A stretch of 64,000 nucleotides of DNA. It comes from Microvirga sesbaniae. Its GTDB lineage: Bacteria > Pseudomonadota > Alphaproteobacteria > Rhizobiales > Beijerinckiaceae. Where the stretch lies: contig NZ_JAMXFJ010000013.1 in NCBI RefSeq assembly GCF_025460805.1, positions 105,728 to 169,727 on the forward strand. The letters are read 5' to 3'. The notes under the pieces are model-generated. The model did no database searches and was not told the origin of the DNA. It worked only from the letters and a program-made list of their open reading frames with translations. Position 1 is the first letter of the stretch; the number at the start of each line of letters is the position of its first letter. Both the position numbers and the translations under genes were made by a program. Shown here one piece after another: positions 8,939 through 17,506 of this stretch.

Positions 8939-10333
8939 ATGAACGTTAGCCGAGCCCTCCGCGTGACAGCCTTTGCCCTTGCCGCCCTGATGGGTGGTTC
9001 GGCTCTGGCCGCCGGCGGCCCTGCTCTTGTCGTTGAACTCGAATCCGGCCGCGTGCTGCACGCGGAGCGGGCGACCGACCCCTGGTACCCGGCCTCGATC
9101 ACCAAGCTGATGACCGCCTACGTGGCGCTCGACAAGGTGCGCTCGGGCCAGATGAGCATGGAGACGCTCCTCACCGTCACCGACGGCGCGGCGGCCCTGC
9201 CTCCGTCCAAGATGGGCTTCAAGCCCGGCACCGAGATCCGCCTCGACAACGCCCTCAAGATCATGATGGTGAAGTCGGCCAACGATATCGCGGCGACCAT
9301 CGCGGAGAACATCGGCGGTTCCATCGACGGCTTCGCCGAGCTGATGAACACCCATGCCCAGCGCCTCGGCATGGTGAGCAGCCATTTCGCCAATCCGCAC
9401 GGCCTGCCGGACGACCGCAACCAGACCTCGGCCCGGGACATGGCGATCCTGGCTCGCGCCCTGCTGCTGGAATTCCCCCAGTACCGGGATCTGTTCGACA
9501 TCGGGGCGGTTCAGTTCGGCCGGCGCATCATGCGCAACACCAACGGGCTCATCGGCCGCTATCCGGGCGCCGACGGCATGAAGACCGGGTTCATCTGCTC
9601 GGCCGGCTTCAACGTGGTGGCCAGCGCCACCCGGAACGGCCGCCACCTCATCACGGTCGTGCTCGGCGCGCCCTCGGCCAACGAGCGCACCATCAAGGCG
9701 GCCGAGCTGTTCGACCGCGGCTTCAGCAGCAAGGTGAACTTCACCAATCCGGAACTCGCGGCCCTGCCCGCCTCGGCCAACACCACGCCGCCGGACATGC
9801 GCCCGGTCATCTGCGACCGGCGCGGACCGATGCCGCAGGAAGAGGACGCACCGGCGGTCGCGGAGACCGACAGCAACATCCCGAACCTGTTTTCCTCCGA
9901 GGTGATGGCCTTTGCCGGAGCGACGACGGAAAAGCCCGTGCGCACCGTGCTGGGCCCCCGGGCGGCCGTCGAGCCCGAGCGCGTGTGGATCGGGCTCAAT
10001 CCTCCGTCCGAGACCGAGCTCGCCGCCCAGGCCGCCGCCGAAGAGGCGGCCGAGCAGGCCCGCAAGGCGAAGACCAAGAAGGCCACCGCTTCGAAGAAGG
10101 CGCCTGCCAAGGGGGCTGCTTCGAAGGACACGGCCGACACGGCGGTGGACGACAAGGACGCCGACAAGGAGCCCGTGAAGACGACGGCAAAAGGCAAGGA
10201 TCAGCCGCGCGCCAGCGTCGCGGTCAAGCCGGTGTCCGGCTCCTCGAAGCCTGCCGCCAAGACCCCCGCCGACACGAAGAAGGCGCCGCAGAAGGCGGAC
10301 GCCGCCGCAAAGCCCAAAGCCGTCGCGAACTGA
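8939..10333 (+). CDS. D-alanyl-D-alanine carboxypeptidase (penicillin-binding protein)
   Basis: 464 residues, exported by an N-terminal signal peptide ending near SALAAGG. Class A low-molecular-weight PBP (peptidase S11) that trims the terminal D-Ala of peptidoglycan pentapeptides in the periplasm. All three active-site motifs are present: SITK (Ser53, Lys56), SAN (113-115) and KTG (215-217). The tail from about residue 370 is a low-complexity Ala/Lys/Pro-rich extension of about 100 residues, probably wall- or membrane-associated by charge. AAGGAG lies about 12 bp before the ATG at 8939; a TTG at 8912 is the rejected upstream start. A strong hairpin terminator follows. Confidence 0.93.
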   Translation: MNVSRALRVTAFALAALMGGSALAAGGPALVVELESGRVLHAERATDPWYPASITKLMTAYVALDKVRSGQMSMETLLTVTDGAAALPPSKMGFKPGTEIRLDNALKIMMVKSANDIAATIAENIGGSIDGFAELMNTHAQRLGMVSSHFANPHGLPDDRNQTSARDMAILARALLLEFPQYRDLFDIGAVQFGRRIMRNTNGLIGRYPGADGMKTGFICSAGFNVVASATRNGRHLITVVLGAPSANERTIKAAELFDRGFSSKVNFTNPELAALPASANTTPPDMRPVICDRRGPMPQEEDAPAVAETDSNIPNLFSSEVMAFAGATTEKPVRTVLGPRAAVEPERVWIGLNPPSETELAAQAAAEEAAEQARKAKTKKATASKKAPAKGAASKDTADTAVDDKDADKEPVKTTAKGKDQPRASVAVKPVSGSSKPAAKTPADTKKAPQKADAAAKPKAVAN

Positions 10334-10357
10334 TCCGCGATCCTTTCATGTCCTGCG

Positions 10358-10388
10358 ACGCCCGGTCATCGACCGGGCGTTCTGCTTG
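10358..10388 (+). terminator. Hairpin terminator after the D,D-carboxypeptidase gene
   Basis: A perfect 10-bp stem, ACGCCCGGTC (10358-10367) and GACCGGGCGT (10371-10380), with a 3-nt loop, followed by TCTGCTT. It starts 25 bp after the stop codon. The T tract is weak. Confidence 0.7.
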
Positions 10389-10448
10389 ATGCCTTGCTTT
10401 TGCGGGCGATCCGCGCGAACGGTGCGGCGTCCCAAATCCGATGTCGTG

Positions 10449-11366
10449 ATGACCCGCTCCTCCTCTCCGGCCAACGGCCTGCTCTTCGCCCTCGCGTCGG
10501 CCGGCCTCTACGGCTTCAACATCGTCTACGCGCGCATCGCGTCCTTCACGGGGGCGAGCGGGTCGGCCATCGTGGTCTACCGGGTTCTTCTGATGCTCGT
10601 GCTGGTGGGCCTCGTCGTCGCCATCATGAGAAGCTCGCTCGCGATGGAGCGGGAGGAACGGGGCAAGCTGCTCCTGCTCGGGGTCTCCAGCGCTCTCCAG
10701 GGCATCGGCTATCTCTCGTCCGTTGCCTTCATTCCGGTCACGGTCGCGGCCGTGGTCTTCTACACCTATCCCATCATCATCGTCCTCGCGAGCCCCTTCG
10801 TGGAGAGGACGCCGCTGACGCAGGCTCTCGTCGCCATCGTGGCCGTCGCGACCCTCGGGGTCTGCCTTGTGGTCGGACCTGCCTTTTCGGACCTGGACTG
10901 GCGCGGCCTGGCCCTCGCGTTCGGGGCCAGCATCGCCACGGCCGTCCAGTTCTTCGCGGCGGCGCGCTGCACCCGAACCGGCGTGGTGGCGAAGGTGTTC
11001 TGGATCCAGCTGATCATCCTGCCGACCGCCATCCTCGTCAGCCTCGCGGCCGGCCAGCTGGCGCCCCCGTCGGTCCTGGCCCTGGCGCCCTTCGCCGTCA
11101 CGATGACGATCGCCGGCTACGTGAGCGGGTTCGTCCTGCAGTTCCTCGCCCTCGGGCGCATCTCGGCCGTGGCGGCCGGAATCCTCTACTGCGCCGAGCC
11201 GGTGGTGGCCGCCGTGTCGTCGGCCCTGATCCTCGACGAGACCCTGGCCCCTCTGCAGATCGCCGGCGGGGCTCTTGTGCTGGCCGCCATCGTGGCCAAC
11301 GTTCTGCTGGAACAGCGCCGACGGCGCGGTCCGAAGGATGCCGCCCTGGTGCGGATTGCCGATTGA
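10449..11366 (+). CDS. EamA/DMT-family transporter
   Basis: About 305 residues from the ATG at 10449 (protein MTRSSSPANGLLFALASAG); a TTG at 10386 in the same frame overlaps the upstream terminator and is rejected. Hydrophobic throughout with two EamA halves; the first half ends near FIPVTVAAVVFYTYPIIIVL and the second near ISAVAAGILYCAEPVVAAVS, the typical family signature. The substrate is unknown. It is followed closely by the CobW-type GTPase (start 11380), so the two may be co-transcribed, though no functional link is evident. Confidence 0.86.
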   Translation: MTRSSSPANGLLFALASAGLYGFNIVYARIASFTGASGSAIVVYRVLLMLVLVGLVVAIMRSSLAMEREERGKLLLLGVSSALQGIGYLSSVAFIPVTVAAVVFYTYPIIIVLASPFVERTPLTQALVAIVAVATLGVCLVVGPAFSDLDWRGLALAFGASIATAVQFFAAARCTRTGVVAKVFWIQLIILPTAILVSLAAGQLAPPSVLALAPFAVTMTIAGYVSGFVLQFLALGRISAVAAGILYCAEPVVAAVSSALILDETLAPLQIAGGALVLAAIVANVLLEQRRRRGPKDAALVRIAD

Positions 11367-11379
11367 CAGGATGACCGCC

Positions 11380-12507
11380 ATGATTCCTCCCGCCCCGATT
11401 CCGCTCACCATCCTCACCGGCTTCCTGGGCGCGGGCAAAACAACCCTGCTCAACCGCCTCCTGAAGGATCCGGCCCTGCAGGACACGGTGGTCATCATGA
11501 ACGAGTTCGGCGAGATCGGGCTCGACCATCTGCTGGTGGAGACCGTCGACGAGGGCATGGTGCTGCTCTCCGCCGGGTGCCTCTGCTGCACCGTGCGCGG
11601 CGACCTCATCGCGACCCTCGAGGACCTCCTGCGCAAGCGCGACAACGGCCGCATCCTGCCGTTCAAGCGCGTGATCATCGAGACCACGGGTCTGGCCGAT
11701 CCGGCACCGATCCTGCACGCGGTGCTCTACCACCCCTATCTCTCCCTGCGGTACGCTGTCGAAGGCGTGGTGACGGTGGTCGACGCGGTCAACGGCGCCG
11801 CCACGCTGGACGCGCACCGGGAAGCCGTGAAGCAGGCGGCCGTCGCCGAGCGCATCGTGATCACCAAGACCGACCTGGTTCAGGACCCTGATGGCGCCGC
11901 CCGGCTGCGCGGACGGCTACGCCAGCTCAACCCGGGCGCCGCTCTCCTGGACGCCGATGCTCCGGCCGGGGCGGTCGTCTCCGGCGGCCTCTTCGGCCTC
12001 GACGGCAAGATCGGCGACGTGGCCGAATGGCTGAAGACGGAAGCCGTGGAGGCGGCGGAGCACGCGAGCCATGCGCACCAGCACGGGCATCACCACCATC
12101 ACGGGCACGACCACCACCATCATCACGACGTGAACCGGCACGACGACAGGATCCGGGCCTTCTGCCTCACCAGCGACCAGCCGGTCCGCCAGGGCACCCT
12201 CGACATGTTCCTCGACCTCCTGCGCTCGTCTCAGGGAGCGAAGCTGTTGCGGGTCAAGGGCCTCGTGGCGCTCGCGGAGGATCCGGAGCATCCGGTGGTC
12301 ATCCACGGCGTCCAGCACGTGATCCACGTCCCGGCCGTGCTGCCGCGCTGGCCGAGCGAGGACCGGCGCAGCCGCCTCGTCTTCATCGTGGACGATCTGG
12401 AGCGGGACACCGTGGAGAGGCTCTGGAACGCCTTCCTCGGACGGCCCGCCGTCGACCAGCCCGATGCGGCGGCGCTCTCCGACAACCCGCTGTCGCTGCG
12501 GAGGTGA
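11380..12507 (+). CDS. CobW/COG0523-family metal-chaperone GTPase with His-rich loop
   Basis: 375 residues. G3E-family GTPase of the COG0523 group (CobW, YjiA, ZNG1 relatives), which delivers metal such as Zn or Co to target enzymes. P-loop GFLGAGKTT is at 14-22. The metal-binding CxCC motif GCLCC is at 66-70. A TKTD specificity motif is near residue 165. Residues about 227-255 are a loop with more than fifteen histidines, expected to bind divalent metal. The C-terminal CobW domain follows. The ATG at 11380 has AGG 9 bp upstream; the ATG at 11371 has no usable spacing. No Zur box or target gene was recognised nearby. cobST lies 8 kb away and is not an obvious partner. Confidence 0.92.
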   Translation: MIPPAPIPLTILTGFLGAGKTTLLNRLLKDPALQDTVVIMNEFGEIGLDHLLVETVDEGMVLLSAGCLCCTVRGDLIATLEDLLRKRDNGRILPFKRVIIETTGLADPAPILHAVLYHPYLSLRYAVEGVVTVVDAVNGAATLDAHREAVKQAAVAERIVITKTDLVQDPDGAARLRGRLRQLNPGAALLDADAPAGAVVSGGLFGLDGKIGDVAEWLKTEAVEAAEHASHAHQHGHHHHHGHDHHHHHDVNRHDDRIRAFCLTSDQPVRQGTLDMFLDLLRSSQGAKLLRVKGLVALAEDPEHPVVIHGVQHVIHVPAVLPRWPSEDRRSRLVFIVDDLERDTVERLWNAFLGRPAVDQPDAAALSDNPLSLRR

Positions 12508-12540
12508 GCCGGGTTCGCTCCTTCCGAACGAAGGACACTC

Positions 12541-12741
12541 GCGCATCGTGCGAAAAAGTGGACCCGGTTTTTCGCGGTCAACGGTGCGCCAGCCAAGAGG
12601 GGAGCATCGGACAATCGGGATCACCGGGACAGGCCCGGTGATGACGTGGAGAAGATGGTCAGGTCCTGGACGATGCGCCCCTTGAGGCGGGGAGCATCGG
12701 ATTGATCCCAAAAGTGGGTCCGCTTTTGGCTCCGATGCTCT
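12541..12741. repeat. Repeat cluster: type B, type A and type B palindromes
   Basis: Gap between cobW-like gene and the ABC permease. It holds a partial type B unit (CGTGCGAAAAAGTGGACCCGG, from 12546), a type A unit with arms GGGATCACCGGG and CCCGGTGATGACG (12617-12646), and a full type B unit with outer arms GAGCATCGGA and TCCGATGCTC (12692-12740) enclosing CCAAAAGTGG...CCGCTTTTGG. The last unit runs into the permease stop codon. No gene was seen here. Confidence 0.8.
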
Positions 12742-13507
12742 AGGCCGCCATCTGCGAGCGCTGGGCCCAGCCGGTCATCGAGCGCTCGACAGAAGCCGTG
12801 ATCGCGTACATGACGACGCCCAGCACCGCCAGCACCACGAGGGCGGCCCAGACGAGGGGCACCTCGAAGGCGGCGGACGCGCGGGTGAGCAGGTTGCCGA
12901 TGCCCACATTCGACGCATTCTGCTCGCCGATGACGGAGCCCACATAGGCGAGCGTGATCGCCACCTTGAGCGAGCCGAAGAAATACGGCATGGCGCGGGG
13001 CACGCCGACCTTGAACACGATGTCTCGCTTCGACGCGCCGAGCGCCCGCAGCACGTCCTCCATCTCCGGCTCCACGGTGGAGATTCCCGTGGCGACGTTC
13101 ACCACGATGGGGAAGAACGAGATCAGGAACGCCGTCATGACCGGCGGAACCCAGCCGACGCCGAACCAGAACACGAGGATCGGCACCACGGCGACCTTCG
13201 GGATCGAGTTGAAGCCCACGAGCAGCGGATACGACCCGGCATTGATGAGCCGCGACGAGCCGAGCACCATGCCGAGCAGCAGGCCGAATCCGACCGCGAG
13301 GCCGAAGCCGGCCAGCGTCATCCAGAGGGTGTGCATGGCATGATAGGCGAGCTGGGTCCGATACTCCCATACGGCGAGAAGGATCGTGGACGGCGCCGGC
13401 AGGATGAAGCTCGAAATCCTCAGGACATGGCAGAGGATCTCCCAGAGCGCGAAGAAGCCGATGGTGAAGACCCAGGGTGCGAGGGCGAGCTGATTCTTGG
13501 TTTTCAT
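12740..13507 (-). CDS. ABC transporter permease (SsuC/NMT1-associated type)
   Basis: 255 residues, a BPD_transp_1 family permease with about six membrane helices. The EAA loop that contacts the ATPase is VLRALGASKRDIVFKVGVPR. It starts with MKTKNQLALAPWV and lies 7 bp downstream of the ATPase gene on the same strand, so permease, ATPase and binding protein form one operon (binding protein first). The family imports sulfonates, nitrate/bicarbonate, taurine or pyrimidine precursors; the substrate is not decided by sequence. Its stop codon is embedded in a type B repeat. Confidence 0.9.
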   Translation of the reverse strand: MKTKNQLALAPWVFTIGFFALWEILCHVLRISSFILPAPSTILLAVWEYRTQLAYHAMHTLWMTLAGFGLAVGFGLLLGMVLGSSRLINAGSYPLLVGFNSIPKVAVVPILVFWFGVGWVPPVMTAFLISFFPIVVNVATGISTVEPEMEDVLRALGASKRDIVFKVGVPRAMPYFFGSLKVAITLAYVGSVIGEQNASNVGIGNLLTRASAAFEVPLVWAALVVLAVLGVVMYAITASVERSMTGWAQRSQMAA

Positions 13508-13514
13508 GGGTGTC

Positions 13515-14306
13515 TCATGCCGCCCTGCGCGCCTGCGCGATATGCCCGCGCAGGTCGTGAACGAGCTCGGAAAACTCCGGCGTGTAGGTGATCTCGAGAT
13601 CGCGCGGCCGCGGGAACGCTACCTCCCGCTCGGCCACGATTCGCCCCGGCCGGGCGCTCATGCAGAAGATCCGGTCGGCCAGGAACGCGGCCTCGCGCAG
13701 GTCGTGGGTGACGAGGATGATCGTGACCTTCTGGGCCGCATGCAGATCACGCATCACGCACCACAATTCCTCGCGGGTGAAGCTGTCGAGGGCGCCGAAA
13801 GGCTCGTCGAGCATCAGGAGCTTCGGCTCGTGGATCAGGGCGCGGCACAGGGAGGCCCGCTGCTGCATGCCGCCCGAGAGCTGCCAGGGAAATTTGTGCC
13901 CCTGGCCCTTCAGGCCCACCTGGGCAAGCAGGCTCTCGGCCTTGGCCACGTACTCCGCCTTGTGGCGGCGCAGCCGCGAGCGGTGCGGCTCGACGATCTC
14001 GAGCGGCAGCAGGATGTTGTCCAGGGTCGTCCGCCAGGGCAGCATGGTGGGGTTCTGGAAGGCCATGCCGGCGAGCTTGACGGGAGCTCCCACCTGCCTG
14101 CCGTCGACGATCACCGTTCCCTCGCGCGGGAATTGGAGCCCGGTGGCGAGCTTCATGAGGGTGGACTTGCCGCAGCCCGAGGGGCCGACGATGGCGGCGA
14201 ACTCGCCCTCGCCGACCTTGAGATTCAGGTTCCTGACCGCGGGCAGGCCGTCCTCGGCCCGGGCATAGACGTGGGTGACGTCATGGATGTCGACGAAGGG
14301 TTTCAT
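13515..14306 (-). CDS. ABC transporter ATP-binding protein (SsuB/TauB type)
   Basis: 263 residues from the ATG at 14306 (protein MKPFVDIHDVTHVY); an in-frame start seven codons upstream is less likely. Walker A GPSGCGKST is at residues 41-49, the signature is LSGGMQQR, Walker B is LLMLDEP and the switch His is in LVTHD. The Q-loop context MAFQNPTMLPWRT is typical of the nitrate/sulfonate/taurine importer ATPases. It energises import through the permease encoded next to it. Confidence 0.93.
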   Translation of the reverse strand: MKPFVDIHDVTHVYARAEDGLPAVRNLNLKVGEGEFAAIVGPSGCGKSTLMKLATGLQFPREGTVIVDGRQVGAPVKLAGMAFQNPTMLPWRTTLDNILLPLEIVEPHRSRLRRHKAEYVAKAESLLAQVGLKGQGHKFPWQLSGGMQQRASLCRALIHEPKLLMLDEPFGALDSFTREELWCVMRDLHAAQKVTIILVTHDLREAAFLADRIFCMSARPGRIVAEREVAFPRPRDLEITYTPEFSELVHDLRGHIAQARRAA

Positions 14307-14366
14307 GAAGCCGTGCCGGTGAGCCAAAGGAAAAGCCCGGCTATCGTAACCGCCGGGCCCGGCGGA

Positions 14367-15404
14367 TCAGTTCACTTTGCGCTGGTCGGCGGCGGGCAGG
14401 AACTCCTCCGTGAACACGGCGCCGACTTCAGGCTTGTTCTTGTAGGCGAAGGTCAGGCCGATCTGGTCGAGGGCCTTGGCGAAGCGCTCCTTGTCGATGC
14501 CGCCGAAGCCGTTCTCCTTGACGAAGGGCGTGATCATGTTCTGCTCCAGCACCATCTTGAGGCGTTCGAGCTCCACGTCCTTCTTGGCCACGTCGTTGCG
14601 CTTGATCACGGAATCGACCGCGCTCGAGGGATCCTTCACGGTGTCCTGCACGCCCTTCATGATCGCGCGCAGCAGGCCCTTGACGGCCTCCGGCTTCTCC
14701 TGGGCGAATTTCTGCGACACGATGATGGTGTTGCCGTAGAGATCGACGCCGTAATCGCTCATCAGCATCACGACGATGTCGTCCGCCGGAACCCCGCGGG
14801 ATTTCAGGTTGATGTAGGACGACATGGAGAAGCCGAACACCGCGTCGACTTCGCCTTGCGCGAGCATCGGCTCCCGGACCGGGAAGCCGACATTCTCGAA
14901 CTTCATGGTGGAATCGTCGATCTTGTTGACCGCCTTGAAGATCGGCCATTGCGCGTAGGCGCCGTCGGCCGCCGGAGCGCCGAACTTCTTGCCCTGCAGG
15001 CTCGACACCTCCTTGGTGATGCCCCGGCTCTTGCGCCCGATGAGCGCGAAGGGGGGACGGTCGTAGATCACCATCACGGCCTTGATGTCCGTGCCCGGAT
15101 TCTCGTCCCGGAAGCGCACAAGGGAATTCACGTCGCCGAAGCCCGCGTCGTAGGTGCCGGACGCCACGCGGGAGATCGGCTCGCGGGAGCCCGCCGCCGG
15201 ATCGATCGTCACGTCGAGCCCCTCGGCCTTGAAGTAGCCCTTGTCGATCGCGACCGCGAAGGGGGCCGCCGGTCCCTCCCAGCGCCAGTCCAGCGAGAAT
15301 CTCACCGGCGTCTGGGCCTGGGCGGCCGCGGATCCGAGGAGCACGGCCGCGCCGGCCAGCATCCCCGTGATCCACCTCGCCTTCGTCGCACGATCCGCAA
15401 ACAT
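14367..15404 (-). CDS. ABC transporter substrate-binding protein, NMT1/THI5-like
   Basis: 345 residues from the ATG at 15404, preceded by AGAGG at 8-9 bp; a GTG at 15413 is the alternative. An N-terminal signal peptide (hydrophobic LAGAAVLLGSAAAQAQ) directs it to the periplasm. The mature part matches the NMT1/THI5-like fold: FSLDWRWEGPAAPFAVAIDK followed by GYFKAEGLDVTI and the SRVASGTYDAGFGD region. Family members bind aliphatic sulfonates, nitrate or pyrimidine/thiamine precursors such as N-formyl-4-amino-5-aminomethyl-2-methylpyrimidine. First gene of the importer operon; the ligand is not predictable by eye. Confidence 0.9.
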   Translation of the reverse strand: MFADRATKARWITGMLAGAAVLLGSAAAQAQTPVRFSLDWRWEGPAAPFAVAIDKGYFKAEGLDVTIDPAAGSREPISRVASGTYDAGFGDVNSLVRFRDENPGTDIKAVMVIYDRPPFALIGRKSRGITKEVSSLQGKKFGAPAADGAYAQWPIFKAVNKIDDSTMKFENVGFPVREPMLAQGEVDAVFGFSMSSYINLKSRGVPADDIVVMLMSDYGVDLYGNTIIVSQKFAQEKPEAVKGLLRAIMKGVQDTVKDPSSAVDSVIKRNDVAKKDVELERLKMVLEQNMITPFVKENGFGGIDKERFAKALDQIGLTFAYKNKPEVGAVFTEEFLPAADQRKVN

Positions 15405-15708
15405 CACCGTCACCTCTGATTGTTATGGCCCGGAGCCTCGTGGCGCTCTTTTGCGGCCGCCTGCCCGGTTCCCGACCATGCAATCAGATCGGCTCTCCGG
15501 GTCAAGTCTCTTGGCCGGGCACCCCTGCCATCGGGGCGGGCATCTGACGGAAAATTGAGCAGAAATAGTCGGGTTCCGCGCTCTTGAAGGCCGCAAGGGC
15601 TCTCCCCACGTTGGATCCCATCGGCGACCGGGCCCCTCTGGCAGGACGTGAGCACACGACTGCGATGTCGGAGCCGATGCTTGAACAGAAGCAATCAAAG
15701 GTCCGGTT
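15405..15708. other. Divergent intergenic region, no gene seen
   Basis: 304 bp between the ABC importer operon (leftward) and terC (rightward), so it should hold both promoters. I found no convincing ORF, repeat or tRNA. I looked for the yybP-ykoY (manganese) riboswitch that often precedes terC genes and could not recognise its conserved core. Confidence 0.5.
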
Positions 15709-16716
15709 ATGCCAGAATTCCTGCTCATGGAATGGCTGGGAAAGCCCGTCTGGATGTGGACGGCTTTCCTGAGCCTTGTCGTTTTTCTCCTCGCTTTCGA
15801 TCTCGGTGTCCTGAACAGGAAGGACCGGGAGCTCGGGGTGAAGGAGAGCCTTCTCCTGTCCGCCTTCTACATCGGCATCGCGACCGCCTTCGGCGCCTAT
15901 ATCTGGTGGTCGTTCGAGACCGGCCTGCTGGTGACCGAGGACGGCACGCACGCGGGTATTTCCTACTTCACGGGCTTCTTCATCGAGAAGTCCCTGTCGA
16001 TCGACAACGTCTTCGTGATCTCGCTGATCTTCAGCTACTTCGCGATCCCCCGGAAGTACCAGTATCGCGCCCTCGTCTGGGGCATCGTGGGCGTCATCGT
16101 CCTGCGCGGCATCATGATCGCCCTGGGCGCCGCCCTGGTGCAGGAATACGCCTGGATGCTCTATCTCTTCGGCGCCTTCCTCATCGCCACGGGCATCAAG
16201 ATGCTGATCGTTCCGGAGAGCGATCCCGACATCGAGAAGAACCCCCTGGTCCGTTTCCTGCGCAAGCACATGCGGGTGACGAACCGGCTTCACGATCAGC
16301 ACTTCTTCGTGCGCGAACCGGATCCGAAGTCCGGCAGGATCGTCACCTGGGCGACGCCGCTGTTCCTCGCCCTCGTGGTGATCAACGTGGCCGACCTGAT
16401 CTTCGCGGTGGATTCGGTGCCGGCGATCTTCGCGATCACCACGGACACCTTCGTGGTCTACACGGCCAACATCATGGCGATTCTGGGCCTTCGGGCGCTC
16501 TACTTCGCCCTGGCCGCCATGGTGCACCGGTTCCACTACCTGAAATACGCGCTCGCCCTGGTGCTCGTCTTCATCGGCGGCAAGATCTTCTGGAACCAGC
16601 TCGTGGGCAAGCTCGACCCGACCATCTCGCTCGGCGTCACCCTCGCGCTGATCGCCGGCGGCGTCGTCTACTCGCTGTGGAAGACGAAGGACGAGGATAG
16701 GACGGTGGCAGGCTAA
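15709..16716 (+). CDS. TerC family integral membrane protein
   Basis: 335 residues, polytopic, about eight to nine membrane helices. TerC-family signatures are visible: FFIEKSLSIDNVFVISLIF in the first half and VINVADLIFAVDSVPAIFAI in the second, each with the conserved Asp-Asn or Asp pair in the membrane. The relatives Alx and MeeF/MeeY-type proteins export manganese; tellurite-resistance naming is historical. AAAGG precedes the ATG at 15709 by about 9 bp. The gene is alone and ends at a type B repeat. A Mn2+ exporter or metal-homeostasis role is the most probable (inference from family). Confidence 0.92.
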   Translation: MPEFLLMEWLGKPVWMWTAFLSLVVFLLAFDLGVLNRKDRELGVKESLLLSAFYIGIATAFGAYIWWSFETGLLVTEDGTHAGISYFTGFFIEKSLSIDNVFVISLIFSYFAIPRKYQYRALVWGIVGVIVLRGIMIALGAALVQEYAWMLYLFGAFLIATGIKMLIVPESDPDIEKNPLVRFLRKHMRVTNRLHDQHFFVREPDPKSGRIVTWATPLFLALVVINVADLIFAVDSVPAIFAITTDTFVVYTANIMAILGLRALYFALAAMVHRFHYLKYALALVLVFIGGKIFWNQLVGKLDPTISLGVTLALIAGGVVYSLWKTKDEDRTVAG

Positions 16717-16765
16717 AGCATCGGACCCAAAAGTGGACTTGCACTTTTGGGATCCATCCGATGCT
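16717..16765. repeat. Type B palindromic repeat
   Basis: Near-perfect palindrome right after the terC stop. Outer arms are AGCATCGGA and TCCGATGCT; the inner part is CCAAAAGTGGACTTGCACTTTTGG. The same unit is found at 12.7, 33.5 and 54.0 kb. It may act as a transcript 3' end. Confidence 0.8.
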
Positions 16766-16779
16766 CTAAGGCACCTCCC

Positions 16780-16915
16780 GACGTCATCACCGGACCTCTC
16801 CCGGTGACGACAAACTCTCACGTCATGGCCGGGCTTGTCCCGGCCATCTCGATTGGGAAAAGCACCGCGCTCCACGCGATCGCGGGCGCCGGGACGAGCC
16901 CGGTGACGACGGAGA
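16780..16915. repeat. Three type A palindromic repeats
   Basis: Tandem REP-like units: GTCATCACCGGACC...CGGTGACGAC, then GTCATGGCCGGGCTTG with CCCGGCCATC, then GCGCCGGGACGAGCCCGGTGACGAC. They fill the gap between terC and the Lrp regulator, which are convergent here. Confidence 0.78.
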
Positions 16916-16930
16916 GAAACGCTACGGCCG

Positions 16931-17392
16931 TCACACCGGCAGCATCCCGTCGCTCTTCACCTCCTCCATGACCGCATAGGTGCGGGTCTCCTTCACGCCC
17001 GGCAGGGCCAGCAGGATCTCGCCGAGGAAGTGGCGATAGGCGGCCATGTCGGCCACGCGGGTCTTGACCAGGTAGTCGAACCCGCCCGCCACCATGTGGC
17101 ATTCGAGAACCTCCGGGGCCCGTTTCACTGCGGCGGCGAATTTCTCGAACACGTCCGGCGTGGTCTTGTCGAGGGACACCTCCACGAAGACCAGGAGCTC
17201 GAGGCCGAGCCGGTGCGGATCGAGCCTGACGCCATACCCGGCGATGACGCCCTCCCGCTGCAGACGCTTCACCCGTTCGCCCGTGGAGGTGGGCGACAAT
17301 CCCACCTTTTCGGCGAGCTCCACGGTGGCGATGCGGCCATCCGTCTGGAGAGCCTTGAGGATCTTGCGATCGATCCGGTCCAAATCCGCCAT
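16931..17392 (-). CDS. Lrp/AsnC family regulator, probable PutR
   Basis: 153 residues from the ATG at 17392, which has GGAAAGG 9 bp upstream; a GTG two codons earlier is possible. An N-terminal winged HTH (LDRIDRKILKALQTDGRIAT, then VELAEKVGLSPT) is followed by the RAM ligand-binding domain (VLECHMVAGGFDYLVKTRV). It is divergent from putA with about 114 bp between starts. This arrangement matches PutR of Agrobacterium and relatives, which activates putA with proline as inducer. The regulator identity is inferred from position and family. Confidence 0.88.
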   Translation of the reverse strand: MADLDRIDRKILKALQTDGRIATVELAEKVGLSPTSTGERVKRLQREGVIAGYGVRLDPHRLGLELLVFVEVSLDKTTPDVFEKFAAAVKRAPEVLECHMVAGGFDYLVKTRVADMAAYRHFLGEILLALPGVKETRTYAVMEEVKSDGMLPV

Positions 17393-17506
17393 TTCCACGG
17401 CCTTTCCATCTTTTCTCCGCTCTTTCTAAGGCAAGATCCCGAATTTTGCCATCGAAGCACGGCCGACGCCCTCCTATATTTCGGGAAACATCCAGAGGAC
17501 ATTTCC

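Noticed and set aside
15600..15708. Manganese (yybP-ykoY) riboswitch before terC
   Set aside because: The conserved loop and pairing could not be recognised by eye.
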